DNA of 64,000 nucleotides from Notamacropus eugenii (taxonomy: Eukaryota > Chordata > Mammalia > Diprotodontia > Macropodidae): the NCBI RefSeq assembly GCF_028372415.1, contig NC_092878.1, forward strand, positions 1,625,001 to 1,689,000. The letters are read 5' to 3'. How positions within the stretch are numbered: position 1 is the first letter of the stretch; every line of letters begins with the position of its first letter. Below the pieces are notes generated by a model that saw nothing but the letters and a program-made list of their open reading frames with translations, ran no database searches and was not told where the DNA came from. The position numbers were made by a program, and so were the translations under genes. This document shows, one piece after another, positions 30,541-42,355 of this stretch.

Positions 30541-31069
30541 GGATTTGGCTAGAAGTGACAGACTACTTGTCTCTGTGTTAAAAGCAAATCTTGAATAACC
30601 TCTACCCAGAGAGCTTCTATGGAGGATCCTCTCTCTCCATTTTAATCATGAACAAGATTTGATGTAGGCTAGTCTTCTCTCAAAAGGTATGAGGTGAGAC
30701 AGTTTCCCATCTGTGAGGGCCACTTCCACCGCATAGCAGGAGCACATCAACACTGTGACTTGAAGTTCAGCCTGGGATTTCTAAGGGATGTTGAGTGTTT
30801 CCTTGCTAAAAACATCCAGAATGCCTGTGGTGAGGTGGGGGTGGAGGAAATGGGACAGGGGGAAGGAGCTGGAGACTGGAAAGAGGAATAAAATATTAAA
30901 AGGAGTAAGTCAGGGCTGAAGTGAACTTAAAAAGAAAGCAAGAAAAACAGAGAGAGACAAATATACAGACAGAAGAAAGAAAGAAAGGAAGGAGTAAAGG
31001 ATGAAAAAAAGCTTAAGGAGAGAGAAAAAAGAAAGAGAAAGGGGGCAGGGCAATGAGTGCACAAATTGG
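30541..31069. other. Intergenic sequence; purine-rich patch
   Basis: Contains a GA-rich tract at about 30930-31040. The rest was not recognised. Confidence 0.3.
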
Positions 31070-31400
31070 TAGCAAGATGACATGGGAATCAAAAGACTAA
31101 GATTCTAATATTTACTATCTGTGTGACTCTGGGTAAGCTGTTTAAAGTTCCTAAATCAGGCAGCTAAGTGGTGCAGTGGTTAGAGCCCTAGGCCTGAAGT
31201 CAGAAAGACCTGAATTCAAATCCAGTGTCAGATACTTTCTAGCTAGATGACCCTTGGCAAGTCACTTAACTGCTATTTGCCTCAGTCTCCTCAGATGTGA
31301 AACAGGATAATAACGGTACCTACCTGATGGTGTTGTTATGAGGATCAAATGGGATTATATTTGTGAAAAATGATTAGCACAGTAGATGCTACATAATGGG
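31070..31400 (+). repeat. Two tandem MIR/Ther-1-type SINEs
   Basis: A first MIR (TGGGAATCAAAAGACTAAGA, CTGTGTGACTCTGGGTAAGC) runs to about 31152. A second long-form copy follows (GGCAGCTAAGTGGTGCAGTG) with L2-like tail GTTGTTATGAGGATCAAATG. Confidence 0.8.
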
Positions 31401-31604
31401 CCCTATATGAAGCCCTATGGGCTTCTCCCCTTTCTCCTATCTTGTACATAAAGTGAAAGAGATGTGGAATGAGGAGGTTGAACCTCTGGGGTCTCTGGTG
31501 CAAGTGTGTATGCTGAGCCTTTTTCAGGGCTACTCATTGACCTCTGGTGTCACTGAACTCTCTCCCCTGTGGCTCCAGGAAGCACACGCAGCAGCCACAC
31601 TCCA

Positions 31605-31965
31605 GTAAAACCAACTCAGCAGATGAGGGTAATGGACAGGACTCACATCCATGAGCGAGTTAGGAGAATGTCTCCCCAAAGTGTGTGAAGACTTCCCCCA
31701 GCAGAACAGGCAGATGAGAACAACTTGTTCCAACAAGCAAGGAGGTGGGGGAAGCAGGTGCTGTAGAGCGCTTAGACCTTGGGCAGACAAAGATACCAAG
31801 GTCATCCGCTGAATCCCCAGCTATTATTTGTCATCCTGAGTTTTGTCTTGCCACTGGAATTCTATGCTGATGACTCTGAAGGAAAGAGCGAGGTGGATGA
31901 AGTTGTGCAGCTGTGTCTCCACTTCACACCCAAGCTAAGACATCCCTGCCCCAAGATACGGCTGG
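31605..31965 (+). repeat. Interspersed repeat, family X, copy 2
   Basis: Second copy of the repeat at 18440-18840, same orientation. It carries ACTTGTTCCAACAAGCAAGG and CAAGGTCATCCGCTGAATCC but lacks the AACAA-type tail. Confidence 0.65.
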
Positions 31966-33479
31966 TCCTCTTCAACCACTAAGGATGAACTTCTGGGAGA
32001 TGCTGGGAAGACACTCCCCGCCCCAAACTTCTTCCCCATTGCCCGGATTCTGATGAAATTCCCAGAGGAGAGCTTCAGTCATTTGAGTTATTCAGGCTTC
32101 AGGTATTGTTGGTTTTATGTGCATCTCATTTCTCTCTAGCTGTTAGAACCAAACCCTGAAGGAATCCATCAGCTCTTTTCTAAGTTAGAGCTGGGAATAG
32201 CTTGGTTTTAGGGAGAACTTTGTGTATGTGTGTGTACATATGTACACACATATGTACACACACATATTTATATATACATGCATAAACATGTATTTTATCT
32301 ATACATGTGTATATGTACACACATGTGTATATATATGTTTATATGTGTGTACAAAAAAACTATAGGTTTGGGGGAGGGTAAAGAGAGCTTTCTATGGAAG
32401 CTTGAGTTTCAGCACAGGAAGCATCCCTGAAGAGGTCTAAAGAAAAGCATGAGAACTCTGGTTATTTCACTGGAAGGGGGAAATTCTAATAGGACAAGAA
32501 GGTACTTCAGAGTTTGAGTCTAAATTCTGTGATCTTGGATTCAAGAAAGTGGTTGATGTTTGCTAAGTTCAGAATATTAGTTTTAAAGAAAAAAGAAAGA
32601 AGATGGTTATTTTGGACTTTTGGCATTTGATCACTGAGTGGGGAGCAAAACCTCCCCATTTAGAAATCTCTGATGTTTACCAAGAACTCCATGGAGAGTA
32701 GGGAGTCATCTGTTTCTAAAAAAGGGGAAGAAAAGGAAAGAGACTGAAAACTGACTAAGTCCCTCACAGCAGAAGATTGAGAATACGCTAGGTGGTCACA
32801 TAAAACAACTCTCAGAAGCAACCTTGACAATGTCGTTGTTATCTTAGCATAGTGAACAAAGGGTTGGCTTTGGAGTCAGGAAAACCTACTTGTCCAGTAG
32901 GAGTCACCCAGACTGGCAGGGAATTAGGGATCATGATTGGTCAATCAAGTCACAAGATGGGAGGAACTTTGGAAGCTGAGGGGGAGTTAGCCCTGCCTGT
33001 TGGGAGTCAAGTTGTAGAGAGGAATATCTTTAGGAATACAAGATGAATTATCTGCCTATCAGAGATGCTGCACCCAGGGGGGATTACATAAGGATATGGC
33101 AAGAGGTCAAAGGATACTGGGACCCTGAAATGCCAAATATGGTAATTACTTGGGTCCATGTGTGTTCCCTAAGAGCTTGCCTCTGTCCTAATGAACTCCA
33201 CAGGCTCACTTTTTCCAGTAATATCACGTGCACTTCTGGTAGAGTGCTATTGTGCACCACACTCAGTGGCATTGCTCTAAGTCAATGTGATTTACCATTA
33301 AAAGTAAATAAACCAGTAGGGGTTTATGAACTCTGATTTTAGAAAGACAGACTCACAGAGAGGGGAGTGGTACAGCAGCAGATTCATAGAATACCCTGAA
33401 CCTCTGAACCTGGACAAGTCTTCCCCTGCTGGATCTATTCTGCCACTGTGAATTGGGAGCATAGCTTCAGAGAGACTGA
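31966..33479. other. Intergenic sequence with TG/TA microsatellite
   Basis: A TGTGTACATATG-type tract lies at 32222-32350. No gene or named repeat was found in the remainder. Confidence 0.35.
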
Positions 33480-33482
33480 TAT

Positions 33483-33487
<5 letters not shown>

Positions 33488-33519
<32 letters not shown>

Positions 33520-33735
33520 TGTCTATATATGTATGTAAGTATGTGTATATACATGTGTATGTATATATACATATATGTATATATTATATAAAGTCTATCT
33601 ATATATGTATGAATATATACACCTATATGTATATGTGTATATTATACACACATATATATACGTATGTATATGTGTGTGTATACATATTTATATGTGTGTG
33701 TATATGTATAAATGCATGCCTATATATGTGTGGGT
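33488..33735. repeat. (AC)n followed by TA/TG-rich tract
   Basis: A pure (AC)n run at 33488-33516 passes into about 200 bases of TATATG/TATACA units. Confidence 0.92.
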
Positions 33736-33862
33736 GTATTAATCTTAGAGTTGCCTGAGCCACTGAAAGATTAGGTACTTGATGGCCTCAAAAAAATCTA
33801 CGGAAGGGGAAGGAGGAGGGATAGAAGGGACCAGAGGACATACAATACTGTCCCTAACTATG

Positions 33863-34103
33863 GCAGGGCAGCTAGGTGGCACGGTGGATAGAGTGCCATG
33901 CCTGGAGTCAGGAGGACTTATTTTCCCAAGTTCAAATCCAGCCTCACACACTTACTAGCTGTGTGACCCTGGGCAAGTCACTTAACCTTATTTGCCTCAG
34001 CTTCCTCATCTGTAAAATGAGATGGAGAAGGAAATGACAAACCATATCTTTGCCAAGAAAATCCTGAATGGGGTCATGAAGCGTCAGACATGACTGAACA
34101 GAA
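33863..34103 (+). repeat. Mar1-type CORE-SINE
   Basis: Near-consensus copy: GGCAGCTAGGTGGCACGGTG, CTGGAGTCAGGAGGAC, CTGTGTGACCCTGGGCAAGT, and tail AATGGGGTCATGAAGCGTC. Confidence 0.93.
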
Positions 34104-34121
34104 AAAAAAATCATGACAATT

Positions 34122-34378
34122 AGACAGTGGTGTGCTGGAAAATAGTTTAACAATTAGCCCTCTGGAAAAAAACGTACATGTGGTATACTTTTAAGTTGAA
34201 TCTATGTTATTTACATTCTCTCCATCACTTTCTTAAGTTTAGACCTTCAAAAACAAAAAAATCAAGCCCTGATTTGTAGTGTTTGCCAATTTCCCAATTT
34301 ATAAAGTATAAATGCGCATACTAAAATTTCGCAGGAGGCTCTTGGGGTAATCGGAGTTGGCTGCAGCATACCCCTGCA
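34122..34378 (+). repeat. hAT-like MITE, family B, copy 1
   Basis: Starts CAGTGGTGTGCTGGAAAATA, then TTTAACAATTAGCCCTCTGG. It aligns with 41370-41635 almost end to end. Confidence 0.65.
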
Positions 34379-35179
34379 CCTGTCTTGTTTACTTGTCTGT
34401 ATACAGCATTTATAGCCTACCCTGCCTGTCGTGGTTAGACTGTTGGTAGTAAGGTATTGGTCTAAATGTAATTTCTGCCAAACCACTTGCTAATTTTCCC
34501 AAAGATTTTCATCATGTAGTGAATCCTTACCCCAGTAACTGAAGTCTTTTGTTTTGAGATGCACTGAACTACGAGGTTCATTTGCATCTTGCCTCATCTC
34601 ATAATCCAAGAACCAGTTTTAAAAAGGGGAGAATACTTAGAGTTTCATTAAACCACAGTTTTGAGCTCTCTTTTAATGATGGTTCAGGAACAGATGATCC
34701 TGAAGGCTGGCACATAGTCCCTTCCAGACTCCTACTCCTCAAAGATGCATCAATTTCACCCTGAGCTGATGGTCTCCAAAATCACACACACTCACAGACT
34801 CGCAGAAAACCTTAACAAAGGAAAACCATTACTGCCAAGCACATTTTAACAAATTTCCATTGAAAAACCTCTCCATTCTCTAAATGTCAGTTGTTCCTTT
34901 CCTTGAAATATAATAAGATATGAAAGGTAGAGGCATTTACATAAAGTGGCCATCTATTAATTTTCCTTTGTGCTTTCAAATTAGGGAAAGCTGCACCACA
35001 GTGGAGTAGGGAAAAAAATTATCACTTACTATTCCGATCATCCATTTAAGAGGGAGACTGCAGGAGAACATAATAATACCTCATACAAAGTGACTCTGAA
35101 GAGGTCAGGACACCAGAGTAAAGCATTTTCCCCAAACCCCTCCAATGGAGTGAAAATGGGTTCATAGGTTAGAAATTCA
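34379..35179. other. Intergenic sequence, nothing recognised
   Basis: Unique-looking DNA without a recognised repeat; a candidate for cross-species conservation testing. Confidence 0.3.
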
Positions 35180-35960
35180 AGTTTCTAAGCTGTTGACTGA
35201 AAGTCTATGAAAGATTGCATTTCACTCATGAGTCTGGGCACTAGCGGTATTGCTGAGTACATATAGTTTACTGACTTTTGAGGCAGAGTTTCAAACTACT
35301 TTCCAGAATGGCTAGATCAATTCAAAATTCTATCAGCAGTTCATCAATGTGCCTGTTTTCCCATCATCTCTCTAACATTTGCCATTTTCCCTTTTTGTTT
35401 TCTTTACCAAATTTGTGAGAATAATTTTGAAACCTTAGAGTTGCTTTAATTTGCATCTCCCTATTAATTGTTTGGAACATTTTTTCATATGGTTGTCAAT
35501 AGCTTGGATTTCTTCCTTTGAAAACTTCCTGTTCACATTCTTTGACCATTTATCAATTGATAAATGGCAATCATTTTTTAATAAATTTGGATCAATTCCT
35601 TCAGTATGGGAGAAATTAGACCTTTATCACAGAAACTGGATGCAAAGTTTTTTTTTCTCTTTTTTAAAAATTTTAAAATGTTTTAAAAAATGTTTTCCCC
35701 TCCTAATTTTAATGGGGTTGGTTTTGTTTGTATAAAAACTTTTTAATTTTATGTAGTGAAAAATGTCCATTTTGTTTGCTCTGAGCCTCTCTGTCCTTTG
35801 TTTGGTCATGGGTTTTTCTTCTATACACAGATATGAAAGAAAATACCTTTCTGGTTTTATCAATTTTTAATAATGGTTTTATATATATATATACATATAT
35901 ATACATACATATATATAATGTCATTTATCCTTTTGGAACTTTTCTTGTCATTTTGCAAAA
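35180..35960 (-). mobile_element. L1 fragment, ORF2 C-terminal region
   Basis: Complement of the end of L1 ORF2. It contains the complement of the AAATGCAAATTAA block (TTTAATTTGCATCTCCCTA), followed by CATTTTTTCATATGGTTG and CATTCTTTGACCATTTATC. Frames are broken; it is a 5'-truncated, inactive relic. Confidence 0.75.
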
Positions 35961-35979
35961 TGGATTTGGATTAATTATT

Positions 35980-36145
35980 TTATCTTTGAGGTAGGTGCTA
36001 ATATTATCCCCATTTTACATATAAGGAAACTGAGATTGAGAGATCTTAAGTGACTTGACCAAGGCCACATACGTAGCAAGTGTTTGGAGTCAAGTTTTCT
36101 TGGCTTCAAGTTCAGTGTTCTACCCATTATTCCAAATTGTATGTT
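35980..36145 (-). repeat. MIR/Ther-1-type CORE-SINE
   Basis: GAGGTAGGTGCTAATATTAT, CCCATTTTACATATAAGGAA, and CAAGGCCACATACGTAGC. Confidence 0.75.
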
Positions 36146-37150
36146 GAGTTAATCTAAGTGTAAGGACTGGCAGAATTCCTTTGAAGTCAGGGAATGTAAT
36201 CATGGATATCTGTCAATCAACTTAACTGCCTATTTATGTGTCCTACCTCCACTAACAAAAAGAATGTGTCTTAACTTACATGGGTTCAAGTTCTCCATCT
36301 GAGAAGAAGGGATCATGAAACCCTGGGTAAGTCATAGTCTAATAATGCTTCATAAATGCTTGTTGACTTGTCTTTGTCTCTCGGTGACCCAGGTAGCTGC
36401 TTTAGATTGTAAGCTCCCAGGTAGATATAGACCTACATTGGCCAAAGACATTTTCTCATTGGGCTTTCCTTACATAAGTGAAATCTTTGGTCACTCTCTT
36501 CCTCTAAATATGTATTTATCTTGTCTCTTCAAATAGATCACATCCTCTTTATGGTTAGAGACTATCTTATTCTTCTCTGCATCCTCCTAGGAAACAAGGA
36601 TGATTTTGTTAACTAATGAATTGATTTCAGTTTGGCTGGCTCAGTGTCACCTTCTATTCAGTACAGTCCTCAGTGATTTTTGTCCCATCTGAAGTGACTC
36701 AGTGTTGATTCACAGAAAAGGGGAAACAAATGACCAAGTCAAAGTGAAGGATTAAATTAGTTGATGCTGACAAGATACAAACTACATAGTTATGAGTAAG
36801 GGTGGCAGCAGGCACTGGTGTGCTCAAGTCAAAGAGGGACAGGCACTTTCTTCTTCCTAGTCAAAGAAGGTTTCCTGTGGGATGTATGTATAAGGATAAC
36901 CCCATGGAGAGAGAGTGGGATGATGTGAGCCCCTTTCCTACTGCCTTCCATGCCCAGGGCCTATGCGAATGGTAATGTGCTCCAGGAATGTGTTCTTTTC
37001 TCAGTTATGCTAATACATTTCTGCTTCCACTTCCACTTCAAGTTCTCAGAAGATTTCCATTGTCAGAGAGAAAATTATAAGAAAGTCTCTTGCTACCAAA
37101 ATAAGATTAAAGAAGATTCTCTGAACCAGAAAGACAGGAAGAATGAATCT
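36146..37150. other. Intergenic sequence, partly L2-like
   Basis: 36380-36620 resembles a diverged L2 3' end (AGATTGTAAGCTCCCAG). The rest holds nothing recognised. Confidence 0.35.
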
Positions 37151-37154
37151 TACT

Positions 37155-37360
37155 AAATTAGGATCATAGATTTAGAGTTGGAAGAAACCTTAGAGGTCAT
37201 TGAGTTCTACTCCCTCCTTTTTCAGTTGAGGAAATTGAAATTCAGAGGTTAAGCAACATTTCCAGGATCATAGAGCTAGTAAATGACTGAGGAGAAACTG
37301 GAATTGAGGTCTTCCTGAACCTAAAATCAGTGGGCTCTCTACAACATCTAGCTGTCCCCC
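37155..37360 (-). repeat. Ther-1/MIR-type SINE
   Basis: ATCATAGATTTAGAGTTGGA, CTTAGAGGTCATTGAG, GGAAATTGAAATTCAGAGG, and ending ACATCTAGCTGTCCCC. Confidence 0.8.
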
Positions 37361-37499
37361 AAAAGAAATCTAAAAATTGATCAGTCATTTCAGACATCTT
37401 CAATTTTTCCTACCCCACTCCCAATAGCATTTAAAGATTGTGGCCCCATAAATTCATGATGCTTACAGCTTGACAAATATTGTCCAATCTACTGAGGTA

Positions 37500-37742
37500 G
37501 ACATGGGGCATGGGGGTACAGTGGATTGAGTGCTGGGTCTTGAGTTAGGAATATATGAGTTCAAATCAGCCTCAGACACTTACTAACTCTGTAACCTTGG
37601 GCAAGTCACTTACCCTTTGTTTGCCTTAGTTTCCTCATTTGTAAAATGAGCTGGAGAAGGAAATGGCAAACCATTCCAGTATCTCTGCCAAGAAAGCCCC
37701 AAATGGGGTCACCAAGAGTCAGACACAACTGGACAACAAAAC
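37500..37742 (+). repeat. Mar1-type CORE-SINE
   Basis: Full-length-looking plus copy: head, CORE (AACCTTGGGCAAGTCACTTA), and tail AATGGGGTCACCAAGAGTC AGACACAACTGG. Confidence 0.92.
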
Positions 37743-37899
37743 AATACTAAAATATCCATGTCCTTACTTCTTTGGAAATGATCTTGTCATCTCATCTTGT
37801 GTGTATCCTTGGGCTTTGGCAAAGAACTGTCTCTTCTAGGGATCCCCTTCCACTCCCAATATTATAGTAAACTTGAAACTAAACCTAGAAAAAGGAAGA

Positions 37900-38090
37900 G
37901 TTGGCCAATAGAGAGGACACCATTGATCTGGGTTCAAATGCTACTTCTGACACTTAATAGTTAATTGTGATCTTAAACAAATCACAAATTGCCTGGGCTT
38001 CAGTTTGGGATTTGGATTTGGATTTGGATTTGGGATTTGGATTAGATGGTCTTTGAGATTCTTCGAAGCTCTATATCTGTGATCAGGAAG
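37900..38090 (+). repeat. MIR fragment with internal (GGATTT)n minisatellite
   Basis: MIR-like CORE (CTGACACTTAATAGTTAATT) runs into a short array of GGATTT units at 38007-38044, then a Ther-1-like end (AGATTCTTCGAAGCTCTATA). Confidence 0.6.
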
Positions 38091-38119
38091 AAAATAAACT
38101 CTACCAACTAGATCCTAGG

Positions 38120-38236
38120 ATCTCTCTCTCTCTGTCTCTCTCTGTCTCTCTGTCTCTCCAACTCTCTGTCTCTCTGTCTCTCCATCTCTCCGTCTCTCTG
38201 TCTCTCCATCTCTCTGTCTCTCTCTCTCTCTCTCTG
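38120..38236. repeat. (TCTCTCTG)n microsatellite
   Basis: TCTC units interrupted by TCTG and TCCA, about 117 bases. Confidence 0.92.
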
Positions 38237-38789
38237 AAATGAGGGAAAAGAAATGATTATGCCCAATTTAAAGGGACATGGAGTTCTCAGAGAACTCATT
38301 ACTTTAATAGAAAAAAGCTTACTGGGTGAACCACAGATCAGAACATTACATTTCTATCACTGGCAGCAATAAGGAATTAATTTCTTCAAAGAATGTGCAT
38401 TAGAGACATAGCAAATCCTTTCCAACCACTTCAACAATGGGAAGAGAACCAAGAAAAATGTGTCCTCAATCCATGAAACAGATTTCTGGAATCAATGAGT
38501 TCTAAACCAAACACAGGGGACTCTAGGAAACTTCAGACCCAGTGGGATGCCCTGAAGTTACCCAGAGGGCACAGCTAGCTGGACGCCTCTGCAATGTCAT
38601 CATGGTGACAGGTGCATGCCAAAGCCATGCCTCTTTGGGAGGCCATTCCTTTCGTATCATGAACAGGGGACTATGTGTAATAAATTCCTAAGAAAGGAAG
38701 CTGCTACCCTAACTGAAACATCAAAGCTTTATTAATTAAATTTTTAAAATGAATTAAAATTAAACTTTATTTTTTAAATTAATAGACCT
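38237..38789. other. Intergenic sequence, nothing recognised
   Basis: No gene or named repeat was recognised. Confidence 0.3.
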
Positions 38790-39177
38790 CTTTTCTTCCT
38801 CAACAACCCACCTTATTGGAGAAGAAATAAAACCAAATTCTTCTTAGGAAATATGCATAGTCAATCAAAACAAATTCTCTCATTGACCATGTCCAGAGGA
38901 AAATATATAATAAATTACATATAACAAATTATTTATATATTTGCATATATACACATTATATATACTATATGCATATGTGTGTATATTTGCATGCATCATT
39001 GTCATCATCCTATATTCTGAATTTGCATGCTTCACCACTGATCCTCTAGTATCACAGACAGTCTTTGTGTTGATGAGTTCCTATAGCTTTAAAAATTGTT
39101 TTTTTACAATGCTGTGGTTATTGCATAAACTGTGGATAATTTTGCTTACATAAAATTTAAACGTTTTTGCACAGACA
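38790..39177 (-). mobile_element. L1 3' UTR fragment
   Basis: Complement of a marsupial L1 3' end (CATTGACCATGTCCAGAGGA; ATTCTGAATTTGC; TTTTTTTACAATGCTGTGG). It parallels the block at 42745-42990. Confidence 0.65.
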
Positions 39178-39782
39178 TGTTGGGGGTGTAAGCTCAGTTG
39201 CATGTGGACAGTCTCAGGTGGGTAAAGGTGAGGACTTCTAAACCTTAGAGTTCTCATGAGGCCCCCCAAGGAACAGCTGGGAATTGAGGTGTGAGACCGA
39301 GCTATCTCGTGCATTTCCGCCTCTTCCCATGAGAAACGTGATGGGAGAGAGCATCCCCGCCCTCGAGATTGGCCCAGATCTGGGCACACCTATTGTTATC
39401 TAACAGGCACGGTATTCAGGTGCAAACTACGCGGCAGGAGAGCTTAAGTAGGGTCAGGAAAGCCTGAAAGCTCTTAGCGCTGAGGGGCCCTTACAGGACA
39501 GAAGGCCCCTTTTCCTCTCTTCGCTCTTCCCTCTCCCCTCTCTCCCCACTTCCACTTCTGCTTTCATTCTCTTACTGTAAGATCTTTGCCTCCTTGGGAG
39601 ATTTCTCTCTCTCTCCTAAGGAAGAGTTCCCCCTGCACATGTAACCAAGACCCTGAATAAAGCCTAACCCTCGTTCAACTCTGGAAAGTCTCTTCTCTCA
39701 TACGTTTATCCGGTTTGGCCAGCCGAAGACCTGCGATAGGTAAGGTAAGACTCGGGTAGCCCACAGGCCTCTAGGCCTGGCA
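39178..39782 (+). mobile_element. Solo LTR of an endogenous retrovirus
   Basis: A 605-bp block starts TGTTGGGGGTG and ends GCCTGGCA. It is flanked on both sides by the 6-base duplication CAGACA (39172-39177 and 39783-39788). An AATAAA signal lies at 39656-39661, about 120 bases before the 3' end, as expected for U3-R-U5 order on the plus strand. It is relatively CpG-rich (for example around 39297-39365). No gag, pol or env lies beside it, so it is a solo LTR left by recombination between two LTRs. A 6-bp duplication is usual for betaretrovirus-like (class II) elements; the class is therefore inferred. Confidence 0.9.
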
Positions 39783-39889
39783 CAGACAAATTCAAAAAAG
39801 GCAAGATTAAAAGGGGAATAAGTAACCAGGAAAAATCTTCGTAGCACGTTTCATTGACAAAGATTTCATTTCCAAGATATGTCAGGAAC

Positions 39890-40600
39890 AGATTCAAAGT
39901 TAAAAAAATAAGAGCCATTCCCCAATGGATAAATGATCAAAAAATATGAACAGTAAGTTCTCAAGGGAAAAAAGTCCAGTCAATATTCATATAAAAATAC
40001 TCCAAATTACTAATAATTAGAGAAATGCAAATTAAGCGAATTCTAAGGTTCTACCTCACATTCTTAAGATTGACAAAGATGACTCAAAAAGAATATGATG
40101 AATATGATAAGGGCTATGGGAAAATAAGCCCTTATTGCACTTTTGGTGGAGTTCTATATGGAAACAAAAATTCTGGAAAGCAATTTGGAATTATACATAA
40201 AAAATTATAAAACATTTCATGTCCTTTGAGCCAGCTACAGTACTGCTAAGTCTTTCTCCCAAAGAGATCAAAGAAAGAAGAAAAGGTACCATATGTACAA
40301 AAATATTTATAAGCTCTTTTTACAGTGACAAAAAAAACCCCAAAACAACTGACCTGGAAACTAAGGAGATAACCATCATTTGGAGAACTGCTGAACAAAT
40401 TATGGTATATGAATGTAATGGAACACTATTGTGCTATAAGAAATGAGGAAATAAATGATTTCAAAGAGATATGGAAAGACGTTTATGACCTGATGCAGAA
40501 TGAAGTGTGCAGAGCCAGGAGATCAATTCAGATGATCACATCAGTATTTATAAAAACAAAAAATTTGGAAGACTGATGGAGAATGAAATGAGCAGGACCT
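39890..40600 (+). mobile_element. L1 fragment, ORF2 C-terminus and 3' end
   Basis: Contains ATTAGAGAAATGCAAATTAA, CTGGAAAGCAATTTGGAATT, TTATGGTATATGAATGTAAT and GGAACACTATTGTGCTATAA, the order seen at the 3' end of L1 ORF2. Frames are broken; 5'-truncated relic. Confidence 0.8.
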
Positions 40601-40950
40601 GCAGAGAAGCTAATGAAATCATCACCTGGTCAGGAAGAAAGTCACTGGCACCTAAACCCACTCCAAATGAGGCTGCATATAAGAGAAGTGCTTTGTTGTT
40701 CTCTGACAGATTGTGGAAAGTTTAAAATGGCTGCTGATGGAAGAGGTTTTTCCAGATTTGCATTAAGGGCTCTTCAGACTCCAAACTGTTGTTATGAACA
40801 ACCACCTTTAGGACAGGGTGAGGATGTGCAAACTTGGGAACTTTTGACAACCGTCCTAGCATTCTTTTAAGCTACCCAAAGTCCTTTTGCCCATTCCTGT
40901 CAAAGTATTAACCAATCCAACACACCATTCCTCCCTTCTTGAACCCTAGC
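40601..40950. other. Intergenic sequence, nothing recognised
   Basis: No recognised feature between the L1 fragment and the microsatellite. Confidence 0.3.
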
Positions 40951-40952
40951 AA

Positions 40953-41017
40953 ATACATACATACATACACACATACATACATACATACATACATACATAC
41001 ATACATACATACATACG
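40953..41017. repeat. (ATAC)n microsatellite
   Basis: About 16 ATAC units with two small interruptions. Confidence 0.95.
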
Positions 41018-41191
41018 TATGTACATCTATATATATATAAATTTTACTCTATGGGATAAGATGTAAGCATCCTGACTTTTGACTTGTTGAGTATTTAGCA
41101 GTCCAAAGCCAAGATTTTATCACAGAGGAAAAGAAACTACAAAATCTCAGAACTGGAATGGACTTTAGAGCTCATCTAGTCTAAGTGTTCT

Positions 41192-41665
41192 GAACTTCTT
41201 AGGCGTCCATGGTTTCCTTTGGCAGAACTACAGAGCCTTTCTCAGAATAATGTTTGTTGCCTAAATTCATAATCGAAAGAAATACTAAATTTCAGTTAGA
41301 GATTAGTGAAAATCAAGATTTTTTTTTCTCATCTAAGTTCAGGGTCCCTCTGAAATTTAATCAAGGTGTATTGGTGTATTGGGAAATGTTTAACAATTAA
41401 CTCTCTGAAAAAAAATGTACCTGCAACATACTTTTAAGTTTAATCTGCATTATTAACATTTCCCCCATCACTTTCTTAAGTCTAGACATCAACAAAATGA
41501 TAAATCAATCCCTGATTTATATCATTTTCCAATTTTCAAGGTGTAAACGCTAATACTGAAAATTTTACAATCAGCTCTCCTGAGTCAGTTTGAGATGGCT
41601 CTAGTGTACATACACAGAGGACCCCTGAAGAGTCTGTAGACTACAGGTTAAGAGCCCCTGATCAA
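41192..41665 (+). mobile_element. hAT-like MITE family A, split by a family B MITE
   Basis: Family A starts TTCTGAACTTCTTAGGCGTC, continues to about 41368, and resumes at 41640 to end GGTTAAGAGCCCCTG. Family B fills the gap. Confidence 0.6.
41370..41635 (+). repeat. hAT-like MITE, family B, copy 2 (nested)
   Basis: Starts GTATTGGGAAATGTTTAACA and contains CCCATCACTTTCTTAAGTCT. It aligns with 34122-34378. Confidence 0.65.
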
Positions 41666-41689
41666 GAGGAGAGTTAAGTCCTAGAGAGA

Positions 41690-41885
41690 CTAATTTAGAC
41701 ATAAAATGTTAGAACTACAAGGTCATCTAATTTAATATATTTTATAGACAAAGAAACCAAAACTCATTAGGTGAAGTAATTTACCCCAAATTACACAGAT
41801 AGCTAATGACAACATTGGGCCTCTTGTAGCCTAGTGCATGTGTCTTTCTACTACATCACACTGTTCACATAGAAGCTGAAATAAA
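41690..41885 (-). repeat. Ther-1/MIR-type SINE
   Basis: AATGTTAGAACTACAAGGTC, AAGAAACCAAAACTCA and CAAATTACACAGATAGC. Confidence 0.65.
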
Positions 41886-42355
41886 ACTTGAACCCAGTTC
41901 TGTCTATTCCTAATCTAATATTCTTTTAGTTACATGATCCTTCCTGGGATCTTAACCAAATTGTCATATAACTGTTTGCTTGGAAGAAGTGGGAAGTTTC
42001 TGAGACAACTAAGCTCCCCATAACTGACTGGTCCCCTTGTCATCCAAGTTATTGGTCCATCTCATCCCAAGTAATAACTCTGAAGCCACATTCCATTCAC
42101 ATACGAGGGAGGGAACTGGGTCTCACCATGTTATTGACTCAATGATAAGTCAGTATTTGGTCCAGGTGTTACTGATTTGGGTCTCTATGCATATAGTTCA
42201 AAGAACCTTAAATCCCAAGGGAAATGATATTAGAAAATAGTCTCTGCAATGCAAGTAAACAAAGCAAGACTTGGGTCAACCTTCTCACTGAAACCATATA
42301 ATCAAAAAAATTATTAAGCACTTATTGTGCAAATGGTAGTGTTTTAGTAGCATTA
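41886..42355. other. Intergenic sequence, nothing recognised
   Basis: No supported feature. Confidence 0.3.
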
